A stretch of 64,000 bases of DNA. It comes from Oceanospirillaceae bacterium. Its GTDB lineage: Bacteria; Pseudomonadota; Gammaproteobacteria; Pseudomonadales; Balneatricaceae. The stretch covers positions 186,001-250,000 of the forward strand of contig JABSQZ010000001.1 in assembly GCA_013215505.1 (NCBI GenBank). The letters are read 5' to 3'. Below, piece after piece: positions 33,009-42,365 of the stretch. The position numbers were made by a program, and so were the translations under genes. The notes beneath the pieces were generated by a model. It was given only the letters and a program-made list of their open reading frames with translations. It was not told where the DNA came from and made no database searches. Position 1 is the stretch's first letter. Each line of letters begins with the position of its first letter.

Positions 33009-34050
33009 TCAATAGTGAGGTGCAAGTAGGCTGCCTTGAGCGGGTAAAAACTAGTGAGTCCTAACTTGCTTATATAGCGGACTAAACCACTATCGCGGTA
33101 ATACTGCCCAATTATAGATGATGAGATGCATAAGTACATTTCTATTTATATGGCAGATATCTTATAACCCTAAACATGAACGGACCTAAGCACCCTTCTA
33201 AAACCCATCAAAGATGTATAGTAGTTAGTTTCGATTCATCGTGGAAAGTATCTGAATAGGTGGTCACATACTATGAATCTCTTTTATTTGTTTTATTATA
33301 TCAGGTTTTAATCATTTGACGCTGTAGGGACACGAGTCGACTAACGGCCCAGAGCGGCCATTATTCCAATTAGATAAACGCCTTAGGATGTACAGAGTAG
33401 ATAGTGGATTTATGGGTACCTACTCCGGCCTTTAGGCGTTTCATGCCACCCTAAAATGTACGAAAAATTGCTGAAGGTTTTCCGATAATTGAGCGATTTC
33501 CTCTGTTGCTATAGCCAGTTGCTGGGCCCGGCAGAGTTTTCAATTGCTGTTTGGTTAATCGTATCCGGCGATGTTTAAGCCTATGCGCCTGAGTACGGCT
33601 TCTACTCATTTACTGGATTAAGTAAACCCTGCATAACAATACATAATGTATCACTATAGAAATATTGAATCGCTTGTATTATCATTAAGATTGTAAATAA
33701 CAGACCTATAAATCAAGATATGTCTCCCAAAAGCAACAAATTCACTGATTTATAATCAAGACGAACATTAATGCTCTGAATAAACAACACTAATAATCAA
33801 TAATTCAGCTATCATGCAGTTATTGGATGTTATATATTAAATAACTAATTTCACTATCATTAGTGAAATATTTAATCAAAAAATCCAATGGAATAATAAA
33901 AATATATCTATTGGATTCAAAATTCTCAAAAGTCATATTGAGATCCCAACATTACTTGAAATCTGAAACATGATTGGGCAATGATTACTTTTTAGTTAAA
34001 CGCTCAGCTTAATTCCGATATTTAATAATGCAATTTGGAGATTTCGTATC
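33009..34050. other. Long AT-rich intergenic region with an MCP remnant
   Basis: No intact gene is visible in this kilobase. It contains a minus-strand chemotaxis-receptor remnant (33441-33528), a half-copy of the dispersed repeat (GCGGCCATT near 33353) and a very AT-rich 400-base stretch before the receptor gene at 34051 that should hold its promoter. Confidence 0.6.
33441..33528 (-). pseudogene. C-terminal fragment of a methyl-accepting chemotaxis protein
   Basis: The minus strand encodes AQQLAIATEEIAQLSENLQQ followed by FFVHFRVA and a stop. This is the usual last 25-30 residues of chemotaxis receptors (the segment after the methylation helix). No continuing frame is found upstream, so it is a remnant. 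Confidence 0.6.
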
Positions 34051-35766
34051 ATGACGATAAGGTCTAAACTAATTTCAATTTTTTCCGTCGCCATATTGAT
34101 GACGATTCTCGCGACACTAACAGGAAATTATTCAAATACATTAAATGCAGAGCAGATAGAGAGTAGTAAAAATCGCTACTTGTCTTATGTGATTGCAAAA
34201 GAATTTAGTAAAACCTCAGCGGATTTAACCAAACTGTCTCGCACTTATGTCGCGACAGGAGAGCAGCAGTATTGGGACGCATATTGGGATATCGTTAATT
34301 GGCGCAATGGTAGTCAAAAACGCCCGGAATCCCTAAATAAAGAACTCTACGCTGGGGAGAGAAAAAAACAAAAGGACATAATGTTAGAATTGAATTTTTC
34401 GGATAGGGAGTTTAATTTTTTGGAGAAAGCAGGCAAATTGTCTAACGATCTAATTGCCACTGAAACGCAGGCAATGGAAACAATTCGTGATGGAGTGATT
34501 GTTGACGGTCCATTCAAACCGGCTAAGGGTGAATCCAGTAAAACATTTGCTTTAAGGATTCTCTTCGATCAAAACTATCATCGTGAAATACAGAAGATAA
34601 TGACACCTGTGGATTCATTTTTTAACGAGCTGAATGATCGCACTGCTACAAACCTATCCACTATCACCAACCTTGTTAGTTTCTGGATGGCCGTTTCATT
34701 TGTTTTGCAGCTACTGGTTGGTGTATCAATTGCTTCAATTATTCTGCTATCGATTTATGGAATATTTAACCCTCTAAAGTTTATATCGAATTCAATGAAG
34801 GCTATTAGTGAAGGAGACGCCGACCTAAATAGTCGTATTCCCGTTAAAGGAAACAATGAACTAGCTGATTTAGCTAAGGCATTTAACAAATTTGTAAGTA
34901 ATATTCAAAATTTAGTATTAGAGGTTGGCGCATCTGTTGATTCTATAACCAAATCTTCTACCCAATTAAGCAGTACTGCAGATGAAACAGACCAGGTTAT
35001 TCGAGATCAGCACTCCGCAATAGTACAAGTATCAACGGCTACTGAACAAATGGTGGCTACAGTACAAGATATTTCGCACAATGCCGATCAAGCCGCAAAG
35101 GCAGCATACACTTCTGATTCCTTGGCGGTGAAGGGGCAAGAGATTGGCAACCAAGCGATACTTAGTATCAAACAATTGTCCGATGAGCTCGATTTGGCAT
35201 CAAAGTCAATTCAAACTGTAGGTGATAGCAGTAACACTATAGCGAAGGTATTAGAAGTAATTCGCAGTATTGCAGATCAAACAAACTTGTTAGCCCTTAA
35301 TGCTGCGATAGAAGCCGCGCGCGCAGGGGAGCAAGGGCGTGGCTTTTCAGTGGTTGCTGATGAAGTCAGGACGTTAGCCCTACGCACACAAACAGCAACC
35401 CAAGAAATTCAAAATATGATCAGTGATCTGCAATCTAATGCGACTACAGCAGTAGATTTCATGAACAGAAGCCAACAAAAAGTCGTTAATTGCGTCGACA
35501 ATACAAGTGAAGCAGTTGCTTCTCTAGATAAAATCAGAGAATCAATTGACGGAATTACATCCATGAATGCTCAAATTGCCACTGCCAGTGGGCAACAGAG
35601 CCATGCTGTAGAAAACATAAACCAGAACATTTTCGATATTCGTAATAAAGTGGAATTAACTGCACAAGGTTCTGAAAAAATAGCCAGTAACAGTGAATCA
35701 TTAGCGCGATTATCTAGCCAATTATCAGATACAATAGGCTTATTCAAATATAAGTCAGTGCTCTAG
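34051..35766 (+). CDS. Methyl-accepting chemotaxis protein
   Basis: A 571-residue transmembrane receptor. A first membrane segment is near residues 8-25, a periplasmic helical sensor domain follows to about 210 (rich in charged helices, four-helix-bundle-like), a second membrane segment spans about 212-240, then HAMP ([20 protein letters not shown]), and a cytoplasmic signalling domain with the hairpin tip [17 protein letters not shown] and [15 protein letters not shown] lies about 10 bases before the start. The sensor domain suggests small-molecule binding; the ligand is unknown. No che genes are nearby. Confidence 0.9.
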   Translation: MTIRSKLISIFSVAILMTILATLTGNYSNTLNAEQIESSKNRYLSYVIAKEFSKTSADLTKLSRTYVATGEQQYWDAYWDIVNWRNGSQKRPESLNKELYAGERKKQKDIMLELNFSDREFNFLEKAGKLSNDLIATETQAMETIRDGVIVDGPFKPAKGESSKTFALRILFDQNYHREIQKIMTPVDSFFNELNDRTATNLSTITNLVSFWMAVSFVLQLLVGVSIASIILLSIYGIFNPLKFISNSMKAISEGDADLNSRIPVKGNNELADLAKAFNKFVSNIQNLVLEVGASVDSITKSSTQLSSTADETDQVIRDQHSAIVQVSTATEQMVATVQDISHNADQAAKAAYTSDSLAVKGQEIGNQAILSIKQLSDELDLASKSIQTVGDSSNTIAKVLEVIRSIADQTNLLALNAAIEAARAGEQGRGFSVVADEVRTLALRTQTATQEIQNMISDLQSNATTAVDFMNRSQQKVVNCVDNTSEAVASLDKIRESIDGITSMNAQIATASGQQSHAVENINQNIFDIRNKVELTAQGSEKIASNSESLARLSSQLSDTIGLFKYKSVL

Positions 35767-35774
35767 AGCTTTGG

Positions 35775-35803
35775 GATCTCCTTTGTGTATAGTGAAGGAG
35801 ATC
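35775..35803 (+). terminator. Hairpin after the chemotaxis receptor gene
   Basis: GATCTCCTT (35775-35783) and AAGGAGATC (35795-35803) are an exact 9-bp inverted repeat with an 11-base loop, 8 bases after the stop codon. No T-run follows, so termination would be weak or Rho-assisted. Confidence 0.4.
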
Positions 35804-36265
35804 TGCATAAAGAATAACTTAAGAGGCAACTTACTACTCGACTTTCGCGCTGCACATTCTTACCTCTAGCCGATTATTGCTACGGTAGTGCTTTTGGCCT
35901 CTGTCTGCAATGTGTCATTTGCAGCCATAAGATAGACTAGATAAACATACTATTAAACGTATTTTTGTATCTTATTAGACCGTTCTTACCCCTCCACGGG
36001 AGAGATTACAGAAGGATTAAGCAAAACTCCCCATAAGCTATTGAAAAATACAGATTCTTCGTAAGAAGCTTGATTGAGCAACAAATAAATATTCTTTATT
36101 ATCAATTAATTTAAAAAGCTGTGGTTGTCATTATACGAATAACAGCCACAGTTTGACTTAATAACCCGCATTCATACGACTTTTTTTAACTAAATCCATC
36201 CAGCTTGACGCCCCCACACTAAACTTTGCTACTATCGGGAAAAAGTAAATACATGAGGGTTTTAA
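35804..36265. other. Intergenic region
   Basis: AT-rich, no gene recognised. It has a part-copy of the dispersed repeat (TCTGTCTGCAATGTGTCATTTGC cut at both ends, 35900-35928). The promoter of the gene at 36266 should lie in its last 100 bases. Confidence 0.5.
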
Positions 36266-37126
36266 ATGTCAGAATATCGCCAACATGCAGCACCTGCAGA
36301 TGCCCGGCAAAGACGTAACGCCAAGCCAATAATTTGTTACAGCGTCGATCAATTACCCAGTTACGATCATCAATTTTATCAGCGCGCCAGATCACAACTC
36401 ACTAAAGTTGATGAAGTAATAGTGCCACCTAGAGATGCCGCTAGCTTCAGCGTGCCTGCAGGACACTTTTTTAGAATCACGAGTATTGAGGGATCACAAG
36501 TCGGTGATTTAAACTTATTTAATGTCCACAACTTGCAAGAACATTTTTACAGCGGGAAAACCCGGCAGCTGCACGCCAGTCATTTAACGGTTGGTGATCG
36601 GCTCTGGTCTAACTTACCGAGTCTACGTGCCATCGCCACCATCACCCAGGATACCTTAGATTGGTATGGCTGGGATCAGGATGGCGCCGGTGTGCACGAT
36701 GTGATCGGCACCCGCTGCGATCCATACACTAACCAATTACTTAAACAGACTGACTATCACTATTGTTGCCACTCCAATTTAACCCGAGCGCTGGCTGAGC
36801 ATTTAAATGTAGCTACTAGTGAAATTGAACCACTGATTCACGATGTTCTGAACGTTTTTATGTGCACCGGCTTTAGCAAAGATACCCATCAATATTTTAT
36901 GAAAGCCAGCCCGGTACGCCCCGGTGACTATTTGGAATTTTTTGCTGAAATTGACTTATTAGGGGTGCTAAGTGCCTGCCCGGGAGGAAACTGTGGCAGC
37001 AGCCACTCCGATGACAACACCCCCTGCTTTCCGTTAAAAGTTGAAATATTTAAAACTACTGATGAAAACTTAGCACGCTGGAGCAACTCAGAGATAAGTA
37101 AATACAGTGGCAGTCACGGCTTATAA
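36266..37126 (+). CDS. DUF1989 / urea carboxylase-associated family protein
   Basis: A 286-residue cytoplasmic protein with the family features VPPRDAASFSVPAGHFFRI near residue 50, GSQVGDLNLFN, HDVIGTRCDPYTN, and cysteine-rich ends (ACPGGNCG) suitable for metal binding. Members occur with urea carboxylase/allophanate hydrolase genes or as stand-alone proteins in amino-acid or pyruvate-related metabolism; the biochemical role is not settled. No urea gene is nearby. GAGG 7 bases upstream and a strong terminator downstream make it a single-gene unit. Confidence 0.8.
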   Translation: MSEYRQHAAPADARQRRNAKPIICYSVDQLPSYDHQFYQRARSQLTKVDEVIVPPRDAASFSVPAGHFFRITSIEGSQVGDLNLFNVHNLQEHFYSGKTRQLHASHLTVGDRLWSNLPSLRAIATITQDTLDWYGWDQDGAGVHDVIGTRCDPYTNQLLKQTDYHYCCHSNLTRALAEHLNVATSEIEPLIHDVLNVFMCTGFSKDTHQYFMKASPVRPGDYLEFFAEIDLLGVLSACPGGNCGSSHSDDNTPCFPLKVEIFKTTDENLARWSNSEISKYSGSHGL

Positions 37127-37161
37127 GCGATTAACCACAACTACAAGGTCCAGATTAAGCT

Positions 37162-37199
37162 AAAACTAAAGCGCCGGTCACGGCGCTTTAGTTTTATTT
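37162..37199 (+). terminator. Strong Rho-independent terminator
   Basis: AAAACTAAAGCGCCG and CGGCGCTTTAGTTTT are an exact 15-bp inverted repeat with a GTCA loop, followed by ATTTAA. It lies 35 bases after the DUF1989 gene stop, in a 450-base gap that shows no other gene. Confidence 0.9.
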
Positions 37200-37574
37200 A
37201 ACGTGCTACTACGACAATGAAAACGCTCATGCTTTTTCCTGTGAGCCCTTCTTTTTAAATTCATCTTCTGCTTAGTTTTACTACCCAGTAACCCAAAATT
37301 TGCGCCATTTTACTGTTAGCTACTGTGTTTTTTCGAAAATACTGCATTCACCTCTATTCCGGTTCTCAAGAATAGGGGGCTTGAATGCAACAGACAAAGC
37401 AGATATTTAAAGTCGCTATCAGCCAGCTTTGATAGGAAAATATCGGCTATTGTATTTTAACATCAAAACACGCTTATACTTAACCGGTGGCACTTACAAA
37501 GCTATGACACCTCTTTTAAATCCAGAACTGTGCGCGCCCTTATTACAGCTAACAATCTGTGGAGGATAGCCTAA

Positions 37575-38357
37575 ATGCTAAAAACACTAATTTGTTGTAT
37601 TTTATCCAGTTTATTATTCAGCCAGCCACTTGTAGCTGGTAACACTAAGTCGATAGTGATTCTCAGGGGAAATGGATACTACCCCCCTAATGAAATGATG
37701 GACGCTGATAAACAGCTCAATGGGGTACATATTGATATTGTCCGTGCTGTGGCTAAAGTGCTTAACATTTCCATAGAAATAAAGAGTCTGCCTTGGAACC
37801 GCGCACTGCACTTGATGAAGAAAGGTGAAGCTGACGCTATTACCCATATAGGTAAAACCCCAGAGCGAGAGAAGTTCGTTATATTCGATGAAGGCAATAT
37901 TCTCAGTGTTACTCGCAATGGATTCTTTATATTAAAACAGAACTCGGCTGATTTTAACTATACGGGTGAATTACAACAACTCACCGGTACCACAATAGGA
38001 ACCATTAACGGCTACAGTTACGGTAATGATTTTGACAGCGCCGATTATCTGAGCAAAGAGACAGGCACTGATTCAGAAGAAGTATTACTCAGCCAATTGA
38101 TTCGCGGACGTTTTCCAATAGCCATATCCAAGATTGACCGAATATATTTTATCGCCAATAGAAGAAACCTAAGAAATAAAATAACATTCCTCAAGCCTTA
38201 CATGCCTGGGGTTGAGCAATATATCGCCTTTTCAAAAGTACGCCACCACCAGCAACTCGCCCGCGAATTTGCAGCGGCGCTGAGCACTTTCAAAACCACG
38301 CCGGAGTATCGTCAAATATTAACGAAGTATGGACTGGAGGTTATGGACGATAATTAA
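37575..38357 (+). CDS. Periplasmic family-3 solute-binding protein
   Basis: A 260-residue protein with a signal peptide (residues 1-22, LLFSQPLVAG end), then a binding domain starting SIVILRGNGYYPPNEMMD, with INGYSYGNDF and ITHIGKTPEREKFVIF. It is diverged from the two tandem paralogues at 54.7-56.3 kb. GGAGG lies 9 bases before the start. It is followed directly by a heptanucleotide array and by a methyltransferase gene. As with the others, no transporter partner is nearby. Confidence 0.8.
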   Translation: MLKTLICCILSSLLFSQPLVAGNTKSIVILRGNGYYPPNEMMDADKQLNGVHIDIVRAVAKVLNISIEIKSLPWNRALHLMKKGEADAITHIGKTPEREKFVIFDEGNILSVTRNGFFILKQNSADFNYTGELQQLTGTTIGTINGYSYGNDFDSADYLSKETGTDSEEVLLSQLIRGRFPIAISKIDRIYFIANRRNLRNKITFLKPYMPGVEQYIAFSKVRHHQQLAREFAAALSTFKTTPEYRQILTKYGLEVMDDN

Positions 38358-38360
38358 TAA

Positions 38361-38381
38361 GTTGGAAGTTGGAAGTTGACC
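38361..38381 (+). repeat. Short heptanucleotide array
   Basis: GTTGGAA GTTGGAA GTTGACC follow two consecutive TAA codons at the end of the solute-binding gene, in the sense direction. The units belong to the same family as those at the ends of cobK and of the 553-residue protein gene. Confidence 0.6.
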
Positions 38382-38591
38382 TGACTAACTTGCTTAAAGT
38401 TAGGAAACCACTAGCCGTCGCCGCTCTATATTGTGGTTTAATATGGGCTTGCGAAGGCACCTGTATACTACTCTGAAATGCAATAGCATCCTTTCGCGGT
38501 AAGATGTATTCTCTTGCACTGAATTAAATCGATATATAGCAGACATATACTGCGGATTAAAACAACAAACACATTGAAGTGGACTTACAAA

Positions 38592-39200
38592 ATGACAGAC
38601 TATAAAACTATTTCTGCCTATGATTCGCAAGTCGAAAACTATCTGAACATGGTTGATACCCAATCTCCCGATGCAACCTTAGTCAATTTCATTGCGCGGC
38701 TAAAAGCTAATGATTTTGTACTTGATCTGGGCTGCGGCCCTGCTCATTGCTCAGTGACCATGCGTGAACGAGGATTACGAGTTGACCCTACGGATGCATC
38801 CGAGGAAATGGTAAATCTTGCAAACAGCACTTATGACATAGGGGCGAGGCAGGCGCTGTTTACAGATATAAATAGCAAAAACACATATGACGCAATTTGG
38901 GCAAATTTCAGCCTGCTGCATGCTAACACTGATGACTTTGCAGGTATTTTGCAAAAATTACACCAAGCTATGAAACCAGCCGGTATTTTCCACCTGTGTA
39001 TGAAAATCGGCCAGGGATCGAAGCGCGATAAACTAGGCCGTTACTACAGCTACTATTCGCAAACGCAGTTATGCAGCTATCTGAACAGTGCCGGTTTTAT
39101 CGTCGAAAATATTGAATTAGGCGAAGCCACTGGTTTAGCAGGCGAGGCAGAGCCCTGGATCGCAATACTCAGTGTTGCCGATCATGCCCCAGTTGTTTAA
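38592..39200 (+). CDS. Class I SAM-dependent methyltransferase
   Basis: A protein of about 202 residues. The S-adenosylmethionine-binding motif is VLDLGCGPAHCSV (about residues 44-56), followed by the acidic VDPTDASEEMVNLA and DAIWANFSLLHA. FHLCMKIGQGSKRDKLGRYYSYY belongs to the substrate side and is not specific enough to name a substrate. The ATG at 38592 is preferred to the TTG 18 bases upstream. Neighbours give no pathway clue. Confidence 0.8.
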   Translation: MTDYKTISAYDSQVENYLNMVDTQSPDATLVNFIARLKANDFVLDLGCGPAHCSVTMRERGLRVDPTDASEEMVNLANSTYDIGARQALFTDINSKNTYDAIWANFSLLHANTDDFAGILQKLHQAMKPAGIFHLCMKIGQGSKRDKLGRYYSYYSQTQLCSYLNSAGFIVENIELGEATGLAGEAEPWIAILSVADHAPVV

Positions 39201-39254
39201 ATCTATTACTGCACAGTGTTAAACAGGCCCTGCTAAAGTCAATCCAGCAAGGCC

Positions 39255-39303
39255 CACCACTTACGACTTCCTTCTTACGACTTCCTACTTGCTACTTGCT
39301 ACT
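39255..39303 (-). repeat. Heptanucleotide array at the end of the 553-residue gene
   Basis: On the minus strand: GTAGCAA GTAGCAA GTAGGAA GTCGTAA GAAGGAA GTCGTAA GTGG. The gene's last codons and its TAG stop (39285-39287) are made of these units. Confidence 0.8.
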
Positions 39304-40946
39304 GAAGATTCACCGTCACCAATCTTCAGTAGCTCTTCAAAAGTCCACACTTTCTTAGATTCTGCAATCATTCCAAGCATGTCGGTAATAAATTGCGCAG
39401 CGCTCTGTTCGTCTTTAGGTGCTTGCGGAGGTAACTTATCACGCAACCACTGGCTATTGACGTAATCGGCAAGCTTAGATTTATGCTCTTTAAAGATGAA
39501 TTCGATCTGCTCGGCATAGGGATGAGGTTTTCCATCTGCCATAAACCCCAGAGGTTTATTATCTTTGAAGTTAGCTATCAGCTGTTCAAAACTAAGAGAC
39601 TGATCGGCACCAGGCCCCTTTATGTTACTAAGCAATTCGGTTAGCCGCTTCTCTAAAGCAAAGGCTTCTTCGCCTAATAGCTTTTGCCACTGCTGACTGT
39701 TCAAAATCTGATCGCCGACGTGGTAATTCATATCGGCGCCAATCGAATCCTGGGCAAATTTTCTATAGCCTCTAGCCGACCTTGCTAACTCCCCTGTTTC
39801 CCAGCGCTCAAATCCATATAAATCTTTAACTTTATCGTAAGTGCGTTGCGCGTTAGTCTCGTCTTTCATCCATTCGCCGACATTGGTTCTTTCACTCAAA
39901 CCATTTTGCAGGCTACTGATGCCCTGTATCGCGTCTGTATTAGCATTGGCAAAGTCTTCGATCAGTTGTCTCTGTGGATGAGGTTCACCGCTATAAGTTG
40001 TCGCTAGGTCTTTGCCGGCAAGCAGATTATCCAGCAGATCCTGAAAGGTGAAAAGCGGCTCAAGTTCTGTCGCTACTTCTTGATTAAAACCCTTGGCCAG
40101 CGGCTCATAGGCTTGCAGATAGTTTCTTAACTCTTGTCTCTCTTCATCCCTGACCATCATCGCAGCCACTTGGTTTGCAGCTTGCCTGGCATCTCCGAGG
40201 AAAGAAATCATACCTATACCGATCTCATTAAGTTCAATCAGCCCGCCAACGGAAGAACCGATTAAAGCATCGCTGATTTTAGCAAGGGCTTGTGGTTGTC
40301 CGGCCTGACCATTGAAAGCACTGTACCGGAACTTTTCGGCCAGGATATCTACTTCAAGAGGTCTATCAATATTATTTTGATCCAGCCATTGAGATAGGTG
40401 TGTCGGTAAATTATAGATGTCGGCATGATTTTGCTGTAACTCGCTAAGTTGTTGTTTATTCTCAGTCCAAAACTGGTTTAACATCTCCGCTTGAGGCAGT
40501 AAACTGCCGTCGGCATTTTCACTTGCCTGTCGCCCTGCACTGACATTAGCGATTAACATATCCAGATCGACCGAATTTATATGTTCCAGGTCGAGCTCGG
40601 TCGCCAGCTGCTGCGACATATCAAAAAAACCGCGCAAATACGAATCGACTAGACCGCGCCGCTCAGCCACCATTTGCTCTAAATATTTAGCTGCTTGCTC
40701 GCCGTGCTCACCAGCACTGTTGAGTTGCTGCCACTGGTTGCTGAAGTTGTCACTGCGCTGATAGGCGCCAAATTGAACCTCTTTGGCAAAATTCACCTGT
40801 TGATAAGAGTTCTCCCCCATCCTGTTATCACTGATCAGTTGCTTCATCTGCTGATAAGTTTCGCTATGGGCATTAATGTCCTTTCTCATTGTCGGACCCA
40901 TAGCGAAACCACTCTCAACGGTGCTTATATTTTGTATCGACTGCAT
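39285..40946 (-). CDS. Hypothetical 553-residue protein with internal repeats
   Basis: No family recognised. It is hydrophilic, has no signal peptide or membrane span, and is rich in Gln/Glu/Leu helices. Three internal repeats of about 45 residues share a pattern: residues 127-172 (SVDLDMLIANVSAGRQ), 297-342 (LFTFQDLLDNLLAGKD, then GEPHPQRQLIEDF) and 450-495 (SLSFEQLIANFKDNKP, then GKPHPYAEQIEFIF), with a truncated fourth at 533-545. The order FxxL-(I/L)xN, G-x-PHP, IExx is kept. AGGAG lies 10 bases before the ATG. The C-terminal SSVASSK is encoded by the repeat array. The N-terminal half suggests a coiled-coil-type effector or structural protein; function unknown. Confidence 0.7.
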   Translation of the reverse strand: MQSIQNISTVESGFAMGPTMRKDINAHSETYQQMKQLISDNRMGENSYQQVNFAKEVQFGAYQRSDNFSNQWQQLNSAGEHGEQAAKYLEQMVAERRGLVDSYLRGFFDMSQQLATELDLEHINSVDLDMLIANVSAGRQASENADGSLLPQAEMLNQFWTENKQQLSELQQNHADIYNLPTHLSQWLDQNNIDRPLEVDILAEKFRYSAFNGQAGQPQALAKISDALIGSSVGGLIELNEIGIGMISFLGDARQAANQVAAMMVRDEERQELRNYLQAYEPLAKGFNQEVATELEPLFTFQDLLDNLLAGKDLATTYSGEPHPQRQLIEDFANANTDAIQGISSLQNGLSERTNVGEWMKDETNAQRTYDKVKDLYGFERWETGELARSARGYRKFAQDSIGADMNYHVGDQILNSQQWQKLLGEEAFALEKRLTELLSNIKGPGADQSLSFEQLIANFKDNKPLGFMADGKPHPYAEQIEFIFKEHKSKLADYVNSQWLRDKLPPQAPKDEQSAAQFITDMLGMIAESKKVWTFEELLKIGDGESSVASSK

Positions 40947-41280
40947 AGTTATTACTCTCCTTATATCAATCTAGCGGCAACAAAATCACAAATAACGGAT
41001 TTGGAAACTTTAAAGAGCAATTACTATGCCACTGGCTATTTTCTCTTAGTTGATGAAGGGTTTATTTTTAGATTAGCGGCATTCAACGCAGTCTCTGCAA
41101 CTGCTTTGAAAAACTGATTGCAATGATCCTGCGGTTATACCGCTCAGCGAGTGATTGGGATATGAGTGCCATTATGTTAACAATGAACTATGGGTGCTTT
41201 TCATTGTTATCTTTATTGGTTGTGGCAGTAGCTAAGATGAATATCAAAACGTTATAATCTCTGTTTTTTAACTAGGATTA

Positions 41281-41379
41281 ATGATGCGCTTCATTGTACT
41301 TACTATATTCTGCTTAGCACTAACGGCCTGTGTTGGCATACCGGATTCAGAAGGGTTTTTTGGTATTCCCGGGCTTTAA
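41281..41379 (+). CDS. Tiny lipoprotein, 32 residues
   Basis: MMRFIVLTIFCLALTAC is a complete lipoprotein signal with the lipobox LTAC, then VGIPDSEGFFGIPGL and stop. The mature lipopeptide would be only 16 residues. AGGA lies just upstream (the second ATG at 41284 is better spaced). A sister micro-lipoprotein follows. Too short for normal gene callers. Confidence 0.55.
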   Translation: MMRFIVLTIFCLALTACVGIPDSEGFFGIPGL

Positions 41380-41439
41380 GTTGGCAAGATTATCCACTGG
41401 AATAACCCTTCAAATTAAATATTTTTCAAGGAAATTACT

Positions 41440-41508
41440 ATGATTCGATTAGCACTATTTACTGTCACCTTAGTATTACAAGGTTGTGCAGGCATTCCCG
41501 GTTATTAA
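41440..41508 (+). CDS. Tiny lipoprotein, 22 residues
   Basis: MIRLALFTVTLVLQGC then AGIPGY and stop: a lipobox LQGC and a predicted mature lipopeptide of seven residues. AAGGA lies 8 bases before the ATG. It shares the CxGIPG pattern with the gene 60 bases upstream, so they are probably related and cotranscribed. Confidence 0.5.
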   Translation: MIRLALFTVTLVLQGCAGIPGY

Positions 41509-41675
41509 CAGTAAACCGAGTGTGGCAGACAGTACCGCGCTCTTTTTAGTTAAAAACACACATCTCCAACATCCCCACCACTTAATAGTTCATTGTACAG
41601 CGAAGTGTTGCACATTTTCCTGTGATTAAATCCCCTTAACTAGTAACAGTTAACATTAATTAATGGGGAAAAATA

Positions 41676-42365
41676 ATGTCATTCATGCAGTATATGGACA
41701 AATATTTTGTTGAAGAAAATAAACTAGCAGACACCCTTAAGATCAGCACTTCGCAATTACTGAAATTCACAAAGCTTGGTGTAATACCCAGCTACAGCTA
41801 TCATATTATAAGCGAGAATTTTCTTGAAACTGTAGTCTTTGGCAAGCTACAGATTGAACAAGGTATACCGGGGAAATATTATTCTAAGTCCGTGCAACAT
41901 TGGTTTAACAAGGCACAAAAGGTAGTCGCCCACTACCCCAGCAATCAGATAAGGAAAAAACTGCAAAATCAATTCCTGCTCGACTATTCTCAGCAAATAA
42001 AACAGCTACCGAAACTGACTCAACTATTCCCAGATTTATTCGATAATCAAGGAACATTGTTAGAACCCCAGTTGAAAAATAAGGCTGAACAAACCTGGAA
42101 TGATCATCTCAACGGATCTTATGGTTTGTGTGTTGTTAACCCCAACTCAGTGTCTGCAATTATAGAGAAACAAATTGCTGTGCGCCGATTAGCTAGTGCC
42201 ACGGAAAACGGCAACAAAAGTAAGTTTAGTCAGCAACAGCAAACCGAATTTTTTGTGGCTGCAGAAAAATTTGATCAAGTAGCAATGCCCTTTTCTCCTG
42301 CCGACTATCCGCTCTCTAGCAGAAAGCGCCTTTTGGATGATATCAAAACCAGGCTGGTTTCTTAA
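41676..42365 (+). CDS. Hypothetical protein, possibly DUF6058-like
   Basis: A 229-residue protein. The start (KLADTLKISTSQLLKFTKLGVIPS) looks like a MerR-type helix-turn-helix; the central part has WNDHLNGSYGLCVVNPNSVSAI followed by EKQIAVRRL. This W-x(4)-G-x-YG-x-C pattern reminds me of DUF6058, a family found with natural-product genes, but I cannot confirm it. GGGGA lies 6 bases before the ATG. Confidence 0.5.
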   Translation: MSFMQYMDKYFVEENKLADTLKISTSQLLKFTKLGVIPSYSYHIISENFLETVVFGKLQIEQGIPGKYYSKSVQHWFNKAQKVVAHYPSNQIRKKLQNQFLLDYSQQIKQLPKLTQLFPDLFDNQGTLLEPQLKNKAEQTWNDHLNGSYGLCVVNPNSVSAIIEKQIAVRRLASATENGNKSKFSQQQQTEFFVAAEKFDQVAMPFSPADYPLSSRKRLLDDIKTRLVS

